This document shows positions 19,760-31,375 of a stretch of DNA of 64,000 nucleotides, in pieces (within the stretch, counting starts at the first letter, position 1; every line of letters starts with the position of its first letter). Position numbers and translations under genes: made by a program. Origin of the DNA: Paragorgia papillata (lineage: Eukaryota > Cnidaria > Anthozoa > Scleralcyonacea > Coralliidae); the NCBI GenBank assembly GCA_035771165.1, contig JAWNZC010000003.1, positions 762,501 to 826,500 on the forward strand, read 5' to 3'. The notes under the pieces were generated by a model. It was not told the DNA's origin. It saw only the letters and a list, made by a program, of their open reading frames with translations, and made no database searches.

Positions 19760-22700
19760 ATGGTAAGTTAAATTTGTTGCAATATTAAACCAAATATATA
19801 TTATTATCACTTTATAATATATTTCCCACTTTCTTTTTGATATCTGTTGAATAAGTAATAAAAACGACATGACCAATGAACCGTACCCTCTGTGACCTTG
19901 CGACCCCTCGAACAATGAGGCTAGATTATGTGATATTTATGTCATCGTCTTTGGTGTCATTGAAACTAATATTAACTTATAAATAAGCTCTTTAGTCACG
20001 CTTTACTAATTTCACAAAGGACTCTCAAGGACTCCATGTTTTAAGCCATAATAAGCGCATGAAACGACTCTATTTTCTGGCTTTATTTAAAACTCTGTTT
20101 ACATATTAAATCAGCTTGTCAAAGTATAGACACTAGCATCTGTTCGTTTACGAGCAATACAAGCCACTTCATACCAAGTAACATTTATTCTAGAGTTCAG
20201 GGAAAAGACTTGTTAGTAGTACGGAATCTACACCAAAAAAAACAGAGCAGAAGAAACACAAAGGCGAAGAGGTATTGCAATCTCCAGCCAGGAAGTGTAG
20301 AAGATCGCTGTTCCCCTTGGGCTTGTCTGCTGGTAAAAGTCGTTCACCTCGAGTAAGCATTAAATATTTAAATTTTTATCCAGGAATTCGAATATTATTC
20401 GATAATCAGTGCAAGTGTTCGTCTGAACTTATGTAATTTACATTGAATTATGTTATTGAATTATGACATATAATTACAGTCTGAACTTATTAGTAGGTAT
20501 TATGTATTATTATTAATCTGATTGAATATTTCAGAATTTATTTTACATGTTGACATAAGACTCCAACTACAATAGTTGAAATATATTATATTATAAATTC
20601 AACATACAGGTGTACTGTATTTTTAACACTTATGTTTGAAATTTTTAGGTAGCCTCTAACATTCTAAAAAAAGCTAAGTCTCCTGCCCAGAAAATTAAGC
20701 GGTCGTGGACACCAACTGAAATAACTGTATTAGTGCAGTATATTGTTTTGCACAAAGATTTGAGTGGCACAGATAAAACATGGCCTTCTATGAGAGCACC
20801 CCATCAGTATTGGGAACAGATTTCTCAGAAAAAGAGATTTCTCAGACACCATATACAAGAGGACAGCTTTCAGTTTGACAGCGTACACAACTGCATTTGG
20901 CGAAAGAATTTAAGACAGTGGAAGAAGCTGAATGTTATGTGGGGTTAAATGTTGACCAGTACCTAACTGAGGAACCTGGGAAAAAGAAACTTGAACCTAA
21001 GGTCCTAGAACCTCATTCATCAGTGTTAAATGTTATCAAACACTTGACTCAAGACCAACTACAGAAATGTATAAATGAATCTTTCCAGAAGCTATCAGAA
21101 GAAAATAAACATTTATGCACTAAACATATGTTGGAGGAATTTTGCACACAGATTAAACATCCAGAATTGGTTCAATCCCTGCTGTTAAATTTGTCCGTTG
21201 ATGAACAAATGTCATTGGTGAACATGCTTTTGTCAAAAATTGCCTCTGTCAGAGGAATTATATCCAATATTGGCAAATTTGCTGCATTGTCTTTAATTGC
21301 CATGAAGAGGCTGCAGGACTTGGGTAAAACAAATCTCATCTATAAATTTTCACGAGCCATTGCTGAGGACAGGCCTGGTACAAATGATCCCTTAATGCCA
21401 CTGACACGGATGTCTTTTGGTCTTGTACAGTACAATATAGAATTCTTCACCAGTACAAATGTGCATCAGGTTATTAATACATTTATTATACCTATACACA
21501 CTGTATGATTTTTGCTTGAATGCATGCAACCTACCCCCACTGTATACAGTAGGGGTACATGTAGGTTACATTCATTATATTGGGAAGGTTGTACTGGGTC
21601 ACTACTGGTACATGTATTGTAACAAGTTTTGTCAATATTTTTTTTAGATTAAAGAACCTGATGACTACAGGGTATGGCTGGAAACACTCGACACTGAGTT
21701 TCCTGCAAGATTTAAACGAATGTTTGCTGGGCCGATGTGGAGTGGCTGTGACCAACAGGATATTGGTTACACATTGAAGGTACTGTACACTATAAATGTT
21801 TCATGACTGTGTATTTTGTTTTTGATTCACTTTGTTGTTTTTAATTCAGTTATACAACAACAAAAATACACTGTATTTTCAGTAATATCGTGTCTAATGC
21901 CTTTGCTTTTTCTTAGGCTAAAGTTAATGTTGCCAGAACAAGTCTTGAGACTGCACGTGTCAATAGGGGCAAAGCTCCAGAAGCAAAATGTCCAGGGACT
22001 GAAATCCAGGTAAAACAAAATGAAAATGAGGATGTTTGATGCACTTAATAAGTATGTGCTGTTTATTTTGTTTTATGCCATTATATTTTTATTATTAGAT
22101 CAGTGCATTAGATGAGCTAAAAAAAGCTAATCCTGATGGCAGGTTTTGGATAAAGATTGATGCCACCGATATCAAAGAAGCACTTATGGAGTCTGGGGAA
22201 AAAAGTGTGGAATGGAGATGCTGATATGGGTGATGGTGCTTTGCAGGCTCTTCGTCCAGAATATGAAGTGCTTGTAAAACTAGTAGAAGGTCTACAATCT
22301 ATACCAATCAGCAAAGACACTGTTTCAAGTTCATTAAAAGTGTTTGTCAACCAACTAAATTTAGATTCTACATTTTTGGTCAGTGGTTTAAAGTGTGTCA
22401 GGAAAACCTTCTCGAAACAATTTGACAAGCCAGGAACACTGGAAAACACACTCAAGAATTTGAGTTGGGAAATAATAGAGTACCAAACCCTAATTGAGCA
22501 AACACAGTCACTGAAAGGTAATTATTACAATGAGTACTAGAATATTTTCACAGGTTAAATTTATTATTAAATTTATTATTAAACTTAAGGTGAATATGAA
22601 CAGATCCTTAGTAACTTTGGAACATCAGAAAATCCTAACATGCAATTTGTAGAAGTCTGCTTGAGAAATCTTCACCCTGGAACCATGAAGTACCTGAGGA

Positions 22701-25069
22701 ATCTATTTAAGAAGAAAAGAACTCCAGCTACACATGTTTTGGTTGCAATGCTATCTGATGAGAAGAGAAACTGCAAACCTTATGCCCTACCTGTCCGTTA
22801 TGTGCCCTACCACAACATTTCAGACAAATATATAAGGGAATTTACCAGAGAGTTAAAGGTGAAAATGGTTGAACATGGTTTAATTGTAGTTGGTAAGTTA
22901 CTGCACCTAAAATTAATAAAATATTTGTTCAATGATGCTACTGGTTCTAACAGTAATACAGCATTGTTGTTTTAGGAAAACTGTCACTGTATTCCTCAAG
23001 TAAGCTAGGGCAATAGAGCATATGAATTTTAGCTGTTTCAGAGGGGGAGGGGGGTTAATGAGGAAATACTGCAGGTTTAATTAAATTATAGCACTGTACA
23101 TGTACGTACCTGAGGAATAAAGGCCCTGGATGTTATTATTTTATTTTTCGTTAATGGGGACCTTGTTTGAAGAGAGAGCTTGTTAGAGGTAGTACCCTTA
23201 CTACTGCCATTGTATTTTTAAATAGGAACAGTAACAGATGGAGAATTTTGCTCTCTGAGATGTAATGGGGAAACCCGTCCCTTGCATCTTTGGCAATTAC
23301 TGCATAATGCTAAAGAAATTGCAAAGAAAACCAGGAAAAAGAATCTTCTTGGAATGTTGAAGCTATGTGGATGTTTGTAATTTAGATTTACTATGAATAT
23401 ATAATATTAATATTAATATAATTAAATAAAATATAAGTTATTTTACCCTTCCCCCCTCTACACTCCCTCCCTTCACAAACTCTATCTGCTTACAGTGGCA
23501 GCCATTTTCAACTTTGTTTTGTTTAGTCAACCCAGATGGCAGTCCACAAGTAAAACAACCAAATGCAAATTCCAATCTTATTACCATGCTGCATAATCTG
23601 CGCACAGTTCACAAGCTGTCCCTGGAGGATTCACTAAAGAAAATACGATCTGAAATGGTACCCCATGGTTATGTTCCATACACATTCCGTCGAAATACAC
23701 CTGAATCTGTGTTGGACATGCTACGCTCTATTTATGCTACATGTGTGTTTCAAGCATCCATCGAGTACTTGAAAGAGCAAGATATCGATTTTTCACTCTA
23801 TTTCTACATTCCAGAGGTAGATCCAGTCACAGGAAACGTACATGACAGAGGAGATCATAACCATGTGTTCAGAAGAGCTGGGGAAAGTATTAGAAAAGGA
23901 AATAATGCCAACCTTGATTTTGATGCTTTTGATGCTGTTCTTATGGATCCACAGAGTGGTCTCACTCATGCTGCCCTGACAGGAAAGAGAAAACAGTCAT
24001 TAGTTGATGCAGAGCGCCTCATGTCTTCATTTGTAGCAACATCATTACAGAAGCATGGTTATGAAAAAGAAGCTAAGTTTGTGCAAATTCTTGCAGACTG
24101 GCATGCGGCCACAGATGGTAGAGGTTTGTCCCAGCTTGAAAGGTGCAGATACAAAGGTGCAGATACAATTATCAGATGCTGAATGCAATACTCAATGAAT
24201 GGATGCCATGGCATATAAACAATTATGACCTATCCACTATTGACATCAACAGGTAAATTATGAAACATTTAAAATATTTATTGTATAATTAATAGGTCCA
24301 CAACTTTACTGTACATTAACATTGCATTTAAATGTAAAAATAAATTAAAATTATGTACTATTGTACATTATAAAACAAAGCTTTTCTATTCTTTTAGACC
24401 TATAGAACATATCTGTGGATTTTCGAGAGAGACAGTCATTGAGATTACGACCAACACTGAAAGCCAAGAGTACAGGAGACGGGACAATGACATTGGTTAC
24501 CCAGAGCATCCTCGAGCAGGGGGAACCGATGACCTGGAAAACTTCTTTGGTATGGTGCACAGGTACTTGGAAAATGTCTTTCTCCTCAAAGACTTCAAAC
24601 AGATATGGCCTAGACTAGTAAGGTGTGTATTAGTCCTGTACACATACATTGTCAAAATCAAACCAAAAGATTTTAATTAGACTTCATATTCAAGCTAAGA
24701 CAAGAACTGAATTTCTAGTCCCCAAATCACACTTTTCAATTTGCCTGTATTATTCATATTTTATGTTGTTTTAGAGAGTTTAAGAAGAGAATGGATGACC
24801 ACCTTCCATTTTATTATTGGACCTTAAATGAAAGATACAGCCAAGTGCTACCATGTTTCGATGAGTGTCCTGAGTATGATGAAGACAATGTAGATGAAAG
24901 AAATCATCCACTCCGACTTAAAAGACTAAAGATAAATCAAAGAGAAGACAGTTCAATTCTTGTTGCTGGTCGTGCTTTTCTTCCCCTTAGGAACCAAACT
25001 ACTATAAGACACAGACTACATTGCCCAGTGGTAGGCTCGGCACCAGTGCCAAGTGAAGCTCAAATGTAG
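19760..25069 (+). pseudogene. Multi-exon transposase-like gene (about 3 small frameshifts)
   Basis: Exons by GT-AG rules and coding continuity: possibly ATG 19760-19762, then 20194-20352, 20649-21479, 21648-21779, 21917-22009, 22099-22517, 22590-22892, 23226-about 23374, 23527-24252, 24398-24622, 24775-25069. Phases agree at every junction I could test. N-terminus is basic with a Myb/SANT-like stretch (RSWTPTEITVLVQYIVLHKD). The middle has WIKIDATDIKEALMES then VWNGDADMGDG. The C-terminal half has HDRGDHNHVFRR, LADWHAATDGRGLSQLERC, GYPEHPRAGGTDDLENFFGM and DHLPFYYWTLNERY. This C-terminal block recurs, from memory, in uncharacterised cnidarian proteins. Acidic motifs could form a DDE/D site, unproven. 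Frameshifts: near 20880, in a G/A run near 22199, and a 14-bp duplication near 24150. Confidence 0.65.
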
Positions 25070-25670
25070 TTACCATAAGCCTAATCAGTAATGAAGTGTT
25101 GTCTAGTTTTTTCTCACCGTTATGTAACTTTGTACACTCTCACATTTTTTTAATATAACATAGAATATCATAGTAGTTTCTGTATAATACAAAAATAGAT
25201 ATATTCTATACTCCAAGGTGTTCTCTTGTAAGCTACACTGCAACATTCCCATGCAACATTACAATGTTGACCCAAACAACTTGCAATTTTGTGAGATTTA
25301 TATAAGAAATTCAATATTCTCTTATTTGAACTATTATGTACAGTACATGCCAGAAAATAATTCCTACTCACACAGAAGTAATATTTTACATATGAATTTG
25401 TATTTGAAATTTTACAGTTTTTGAAAGAAAGACAGGTTCTTTAAAAAAGGTTGCAAAATAAGTTTTCTTAACTCTTCTTACTCTTAACTTAATAACTCAA
25501 GCTAGATTGACAATCAACATTGCAAATAAGTACTGTAGCATCACAAGGAAACATCTGATTTGACTGTAATACTTTAGAACAAAACATTTCCATTCTGCAG
25601 TTTACTGGCCTTCCAAACCAGGTTTAGTTCAGTAATACATTATTTGTTGTAATAAAATTATTGTACAGTA
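25070..25670. other. Spacer between convergent transposon genes
   Basis: AT-rich with no coding signal. Both genes end here, so their poly(A) signals should lie in it. Confidence 0.5.
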
Positions 25671-27283
25671 TCACAATTGGTTATACCTATATTTCTTTTC
25701 ATCTGGTCCCCATCTTCCCCTCCTAACAACTACAATAACAGCAAAATAACAAAATTGGTCAGTTCCATAAACTAACTGTCTGAATATTCTGTCAATTGAA
25801 AGTGATTCGATTGAATTACTTTGAATGGCTTTTGTAATTTTTGGGACTTTGATTCCTGGCACATACCCTAAAGACTGCCATTTTCCTTCGATCAAAGCTT
25901 GGAACACTAAGGCATTTTCATCTCGTAAATTTACTTGTTCAGAATCTATTCTAAATAAAATGTGTTCATTATTGGGTATGCATTTATGGCATTTCTTTAT
26001 TGTTCCTTGGAAATTTTTATGAAAACTACTTCCTTTTAGTCTGAATGATTCAGAATGGCAACCAACATCTGTCTGGTGACTCTGGTCTAATCTATTATCA
26101 TTCTGTTCATTTAGTTCAGCATTGTTAGTATGATTGCCAATACATGTAACTGCAGTTATGTCATGTTCATCATCCTGAATATGGACCTCTGACATGGCAG
26201 ATATTACTTCACGATAGCAGGATTGATGGTTCTCATTGACAAGCACTGATCCAATACTAGGATACGCTGAGCAGTTCCAAATACAATGATTTAAATCTGC
26301 CCACAGTAGGCGAGGCAATGGGTCGTCTTCATTATAATGCTCCATAGGCTTCATAAATGTAGCAGTATCACTCATTGACTGCACTATGTTAAATTCCAAC
26401 AAGACAGCTATTTCTCTTTCTGGATCACTTGGATCTACCTAAAACAACAAAATTGAAGCAATATTAATATTTTTTGGGGTAAAAGTAAGGATAGTTCATA
26501 ATAAAGACAAATTGCCTAACACACTTAATTCTATGATTTTTATAACTCCATCCTTTATGCAACATTCCATTTCTAACTCATACTTTGTAAAAATTAATTA
26601 CTTATATACTTTTGGATAGATATAATTTAAATACTTGGACTGACTGTACTACTGACAAGTTACATGTATAAATCCAAGTCTATAATATGAAAGTTATTGA
26701 TTCTGACATTCATTAGGCTGGCTGAGAGTTCTCCATTTGACCAGTAAAATCGTTTAGCGTTAGATATAACAAAAGGGATGTTTTTGGCTAGCTCAGACAG
26801 GAATAGGTTAAGATCCACTACATAAATTATTTGTTTGTTTCTTCAAAATTTGGTCGTATCATATTAAAGGTAAGAAGCTTAATAAAAAATAAGCTGACGT
26901 CTCGATTCTCCAATATAATTCCACGGTTCCTTGTGCGTTACTACAGTCCTTTTATTACTACTTATAAACATTTAAAGCATTTATAAACATGAACATTTTT
27001 ACTTCACCTGAGCAAAACTGCTAGAGATGACTTCAACTACAACAGGACTGCTTACGTTTCTCAACGAACCTAGGACACGTTCGGATTTTGGAAGTAGCAC
27101 CAAACGTCGCTCCTTCAGGTTCTCCAAAAAACTAAGGTGTCCCAAGAACAAATCCATGGTAAGAAATGGAAGCTGTTTTGGGCGTACTGAAAATGTAGCA
27201 GCAAAATCTCCACAATACAGGTGAAGGATGCAACCGGGAAGAAGAGGCTCGTTTTCGCTACATGTTAACCGAATAGCGTCCAT
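25671..27283 (-). CDS. HIRAN-like protein of the 7.7 kb transposon (two exons)
   Basis: Exon 1 27283-27008 (92 codons) ends TTTGCTCAG|GTGAAGT. Exon 2 26438-25671 (255 codons plus stop) begins after TTGTTGTTTTAG. Phase 0 is preserved, giving 347 aa, apparently intact. N-terminal half has no known domain (LLPGCILHLYCGDFAATFSV). The C-terminal 95 residues read FRIDSEQVNLRDENALVFQA, KWQSLGYVPGIKVPKI and a closing VIVVVRRGRWG, resembling a HIRAN domain, a fold that binds single-stranded 3' DNA ends in HLTF-type proteins. As an accessory transposon protein it could recognise ends or repair intermediates, which is inference. Start ATG lies 86 bases inside the right TIR. Confidence 0.65.
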
Positions 27284-27378
27284 GTTGAAAATGACGCGTC
27301 GTGTGGGTCGGCAGTTGATAATATACTTCGCTCGCAAAGCATTTTGGGAAGGTCTTGTAATCCTCCTTTGTAGGCGAT

Positions 27379-27783
27379 ATCCGACAATTGACATTTAGGG
27401 ACCCAGATCATTTCAGAGCTGGCGAGCTCCATCGTAACCAAAGTTATTGGGAATAAATGGGTGAGAGAGTACCCTCCGCAGAACAGCACGAGGTACTGTC
27501 CTGGATAAACGGAAAAGTGTCTATTTTCCCTTCCTTCCGGCATTTCACAGGGAGTTTTAAGGGTGAACAGTTTGATTCCGATCTGCCGCCCACTAAACTG
27601 TTCAAGAATAATGTTTCGTTTCAGCCGTTTGTTGATTTTATCCAGAAGACCCTCCTGGAGCATTTGGCAACCGAGGCAATTTCACTCCTGGGCAAGGTGG
27701 GGCAAGTGCAGCCACCCCATTTAGTCTTGCCATTGACTGTCGAGCCCACGAAGCCGCGCTTGTGCCATTCTCTATGTCGATGA
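27379..27783 (+). pseudogene. PAT RT N-terminal portion
   Basis: Resumes the retroelement after the insertion. One frame gives FRDPDHFRAGELHRNQSYWE; the next, from 27457, gives LSWINGKVSIFPSFRHFTGS, FKGEQFDSDLPPTKLF, LLEHLATEAISLLGKVGQV and LPLTVEPTKPRLCH, the DIRS/PAT RT entry block. The sequence then jumps directly to the YVDD region, so RT motifs between are deleted. The enzyme cannot be active. Confidence 0.75.
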
Positions 27784-28702
27784 TAGACATAATGGACAAC
27801 TCCAAGTTACCTCGGCGCACGGGAGATATACATGTCTACAGACCAGTGATGAGCGTAATTTTGCGAAGGGCCTGTGTACGCTTAAACCCATTCCTCTGCA
27901 GGGTGCCCTTCGGGATGAGATTGCCCACTGGCTCTTTTTGCAAGGATGGGACGATCCCCCACAATGGCGGGATGAGCGACACTTACAGGTCAAAGTGGCG
28001 ACAGATGCTTCTCAATCAGGGTGGGGAAGTGCCATCCTAGCTCCGGTACAACTGCAAACTTCCGATTACTGGACGGAAGAAGAAATGTCTTGGGATATTG
28101 TGACTAAAGAGGCTACTGCCATAGATCGGGTACTGCGTGCCTTCTACGACCACGTGAGAGATTCTCGTGTAGATATACTGGTGGATAACCAAGCTGTCAA
28201 TCAAGCTGTCGTTCAGGCTTGGAACGATCGGGCCGGTCGAAGCCGCTCGCTAAATAATGTCATCAAGCGTTTATTCTTTACCACCACTGAATTAAACGTA
28301 CTGGTAAACCTATTATATGTTTCCACCAAACAGAACCCAGCCGACCGTCCATCTCGGAGGTTATCTTCACTGGACTGTAAACTCACCGTTCCAACGTGGG
28401 ATAACATCCAGCGAGAGTTTGGTGGTGTAGAGGGCCATTCATGTGACATGATGGCTTTAGATTCGAATGCCATGACTGATAGCTCAGGGAATCCTCTTCC
28501 CCATTTTACTACGCACCCTTCGCCAGCCTCGTTAGGCGTGAATTTATTCGCACAAGATCTTTCAAAATATACAGCACAGATGCGACGCCCCTACGTTTTT
28601 CCGGCACTGGTTTTGGTTGGCCCACTGCTACGATTCCTTAGCACTTACGAACAGTCTTGTACTGTCGTTATTTTAGATACATACCCTCGGAAATACTGGT
28701 GA
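27745..28702 (+). pseudogene. PAT RT catalytic remnant and RNase H
   Basis: After the internal deletion ILYVDD (27755-27775) marks the RT active site. A frame then stays open from about 27850 with WLFLQGWDDPPQWRDERHLQ and the RNase H start VATDASQSGWGSAIL (first Asp), TKEATAIDRVLRAF (Glu region) and DILVDNQAVNQAVV (third Asp). The C-terminus has NPADRPSRR, a typical end of DIRS RNase H. Stop at 28700-28702. RNase H removes RNA from RNA-DNA hybrids during element DNA synthesis. Here the thumb and palm are partly missing. Confidence 0.75.
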
Positions 28703-29052
28703 CCTTTACTACGCTGTTTTTCCAATAAGGAATGCAAGGTGGCGTCTAGGGGAGACTCTGATGCCGTACTGTTGCCTTCCAGGGGAGGCTGGCGCCGGTA
28801 TATGAGCATCCCGGGCGACCTGTGGGTTTTTGCTGTAGCGTTCCCTCAATGAATGTACCGTTACTGGGGATGTTTAGCGCGATGGTTCACAGACCCAGGA
28901 ACGGGAGGGGAAAAGGAAAAAAGAAAAAAAAAATTGCGTGAGAATGTGCGTACTGTTCGGAAGCGTTCTTGTTTCTTGTTAACAAGAAAATATGTGTAAT
29001 AAAATTGTTAGTTTGATGACATTGTGTCACTTAGTGTTCGTTTTTCTGTTAG
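28703..29052 (+). other. Probable intron before the recombinase
   Basis: Non-coding, with A/G-rich 28910-28935. It ends GTTCGTTTTTCTGTTAG, a strong 3' splice site directly before the zinc-ribbon frame at 29053. Confidence 0.5.
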
Positions 29053-30327
29053 GACCTTCCTGTGGTAGCAAAGTTATTTATTCCATCTGTTCGATGCCCA
29101 GTCTGCAGTCATGCTAATGACCATGATTTTAGATTCTGTCAGCGGTGTGGATATAACAGGAGAGTCGTCCGCCAAGCACACACCGCAAATCTTCATGTTA
29201 ATCTTGACCAAATTGATCAACGATTACAGCAGTTGTTGACTTTTGACCGTGCTACTAGCTACTCCAAACAGAAGGATTAACTACAGAAAGAGTTAGAATC
29301 GTTCCTCTCTGCACTCCCAGGGTATGTAACCTTGGCGACCGTCACACCCCGATACCTTTGCCGTTTTCTTATTTTTAAAGATAGGAATGCTAAAACCCAG
29401 GTCCATCGTAACGGTTGTCCACATCTAGGTCGGAAAGGTAAACATGATTGTGGGTGTCCGTTGCGTCTATCCTATAAAACGGTGGATTCCTACATAGGTA
29501 AATTGCGAGCTATATTCCACTCTCTTGGGAGAGACGGCGAGCCGCTGGCACGTCGGTTAAAGACTATTTGAGACTGGTGACAGCCGAACAACTACAAGCC
29601 AGGGTAACTCCGAGGCAGGCAACCCCATTTTTGTGTGGATAAGTTGACTCAGTTATGTTTACACTTGGACAGAAAATTGCAAGATGCTAGTAACGCAACT
29701 GACCGTATTATTGCACATGATCAAACGTATTTCAAGGTGGCCTCCTTTAGCGGCGATCGTCCTGGGGATTTAGGCCAAGTAAAGGTGCAGGAGATTTTGA
29801 GATTTCCCAATGACGACGGTTTTCTCTTTAACCATGTGTGGGGAAAGACTCTCCGGGATGGAGATGAAAATGTGTTCGGAATCCAGAGGAACGCAAGGGG
29901 TATCGAACACTATATAGATATCGTGCGTCAATTGGGGATTGACCTCACGCGGGGGTATCTGTTTCGCCCAGTTACACCTTATCGAGGGATCCAAGACTCT
30001 TCTCTTAGTTCCTCGGCAGCTGAGGCACGCCTTAAGTGTTATTTGCGAGAAATGCAAGCTGATGAGGGGGAGACCCTCCATGAATTTCTGGCCCTCTCTG
30101 GTGCAGACCTCTCGGAAATTATGGATCATGTGGGGTGGTCGCATAGATACACAGCTCTCTATTATATGCAGTTGGCGAAGGTGCTCAATCCGGCAGGAGC
30201 TTCTGCGAAATTGGCATCCAATGTTGGTGTAGAACCATCCAACTCTTGGCAAGATATTAATGAATTAAAACGTTTTGTTTGTGTCTTTCCCCATCTGAAC
30301 TTGCACAAACGACCTCACACGGAATAA
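29053..30327 (+). pseudogene. ALOG-type tyrosine recombinase of the PAT-like element
   Basis: Three coding blocks separated by stops or frameshifts: 29053-29280 (zinc ribbon RCPVCSHANDHDFRFCQRCG), 29281-29571 (TPRYLCRFLIFKDRNAKTQV then HRNGCPHLG and HDCGCPLRLSYKTVDSYIG, the ALOG zinc insert) and 29635-30327 (catalytic part). Catalytic Arg I is in FSGDRPGDLGQVK. The Arg II region reads LHEFLALSGADLSEIMDHVG; the usual H-x-x-R segment appears deleted, so Arg II is missing. Later, GWSHRYTALYY gives the His/Trp and the likely nucleophile Tyr. The family integrates circular cDNA. This copy should be inactive. Confidence 0.8.
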
Positions 30328-30495
30328 TGACTGGTGGTGAACATGCTGTTGTTTTGTTTTGTCTGAGTAGGTGTGGGTTGGGACTGGCGCAGGTTTGGGT
30401 ACAAGGTTTGGGAATGTGTATTTGGACTAAGGCAGACAGATGTGTGGTTAAGATATTTAAGCCTTAGGGAGCAGATAGGCGGCAGATGGCACTGC

Positions 30496-30562
30496 CCAAC
30501 ATTTGTTCCCATACCTGAATTTAGCTGAGCAGGAGTTAGAGTGTTATGGAATAGGTTACTAT
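30496..30562 (+). repeat. Split direct repeat B1
   Basis: CCAACATTTGTTCCCATACC to GGTTACTAT, 67 bases, matching 30832-30898 with two substitutions. Confidence 0.9.
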
Positions 30563-30756
30563 TCATAATGCTCATAATGATAAGCAAAGATAAACAGATA
30601 TCTTGCTAACTGATAAACTGATATCTTGATAACTGCTAAATGGAAATGTATGCAGAGGGATACGTGCGTTGCGTAATCAGATGGCTATAAATACGGGATC
30701 CGATCAGAACACTCTCTTCTTGCTCAGTTACACCGGTCGGGTGTGTGATGGAGAAC
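30563..30756 (+). repeat. Split direct repeat A2
   Basis: Matches A1 at 17331-17503, including TATAAATA, with about 30 extra bases near 30590-30630. Confidence 0.88.
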
Positions 30757-30831
30757 GGTCCACCCAATAGCCCACCCTTCAATATTCGTTGGGATTGTAC
30801 TCAGGCTCAAGCTTGGCTTAGACCACGCTGA

Positions 30832-30898
30832 CCAACATTTGTTCCCATGCCTGAATTTAGCTGAGCAGGAATTAGAGTGTTATGGAATAGGTTACTAT
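30832..30898 (+). repeat. Split direct repeat B2, right end of PAT element
   Basis: 67-base match to B1 ending GGTTACTAT, directly joined to AGGAAATCC of the interrupted CCTATAGG foldback element. Confidence 0.9.
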
Positions 30899-31299
30899 AG
30901 GAAATCCAATAGGAATTCATATAGGAAATCTCCTATCCTATAGGAATTCCTATTGAATTTTTTTGTATGGGTGTGAATGCCCATGTCAGCGTTCAGTATT
31001 TTGTCTGGCAAAAGTTCAAAAAGCCTCTTTTTTTCATTCCCCATCAGTGATGTCCAATCTATTGTGATGACCCCTTTGGCATTGTCTTGCTTTTGCCATA
31101 CATTAAATGATACACCACAACTATTTATAATTTTTACAATAGCCTTCAAGTGCACACCCTTTTCCATCCCACGCACCTTCAGATTGTCATCCTTCTCATC
31201 CCTTTCCATGGCATCATCAAGAACATTCGTCAACAAGACATCTGTTATTCGCAGGAGGTGCTCATCAGGAATTGCATGGTCAAGAGGAACATTAAGCAA
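30895..31299 (-). pseudogene. Unassigned repeat-associated ORF fragment
   Basis: Minus-strand frame with HAIPDEHLLRITDVLLTNVL, a charged linker, and KIINSCGVSFNVWQKQD then DWTSLMGNEKKRLFELLPDK. I recall the last pattern (CGVSF-x-VW, WTSLMG-x-KK-x-L-x-x-LPDK) as a recurrent motif of uncharacterised cnidarian and mollusc proteins. No function is known to me. The last residues run into the TATAGG foldback, so the real protein is cut there. At the other side it joins the C2H2 copy near 31370. Confidence 0.4.
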
Positions 31300-31375
31300 T
31301 AGCTTGCAAACACAACAGTACTCCTTTTGCCATTGCTCGTATACTTTATCACTTCGGATAGCATAAGTGACATTG

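Larger units (their letters stand above)
19640..27369. mobile_element. 7.73 kb two-gene DNA transposon with 9-bp TSD
   Basis: Imperfect terminal inverted repeats of about 45 bases start AAAGGAGGATTACA at each end. GTAGGCGAT is duplicated exactly on both sides (19631-19639, 27370-27378). The interior holds two spliced, convergent genes: a transposase-like gene on the plus strand (19760-25069) and a HIRAN-like protein on the minus strand (27283-25671). Nine-base duplications are known for MULE/Rehavkus and sometimes Merlin, but neither protein looks like those transposases to me. The insertion split the PAT-like retroelement and came later. Most likely a cut-and-paste element of a family that I cannot name. 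Confidence 0.85.
17332..30898 (+). mobile_element. PAT-like DIRS retrotransposon with split direct repeats
   Basis: Order A1 (17331-17503), gag, RT/RNase H, ALOG-type recombinase, B1 (30496-30562), A2 (30563-30756), B2 (30832-30898). This A1-body-B1A2B2 layout is the split direct repeat arrangement of PAT and Ngaro elements. CTAT occurs at the left edge (17328-17331), at the B1/A2 joint (30559-30562) and at the right edge (30895-30898), with no other target duplication. That fits integration of a circular DNA by tyrosine recombinase into CCTATAGG. A 7.73 kb DNA transposon (19640-27369) is nested, so the retroelement itself is about 5.8 kb. RT is internally deleted, hence defective. Confidence 0.85.

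Noticed and set aside
29770..30252. 160-codon minus-strand frame
   Set aside because: Shadow of the recombinase, whose plus-strand motifs are clear.
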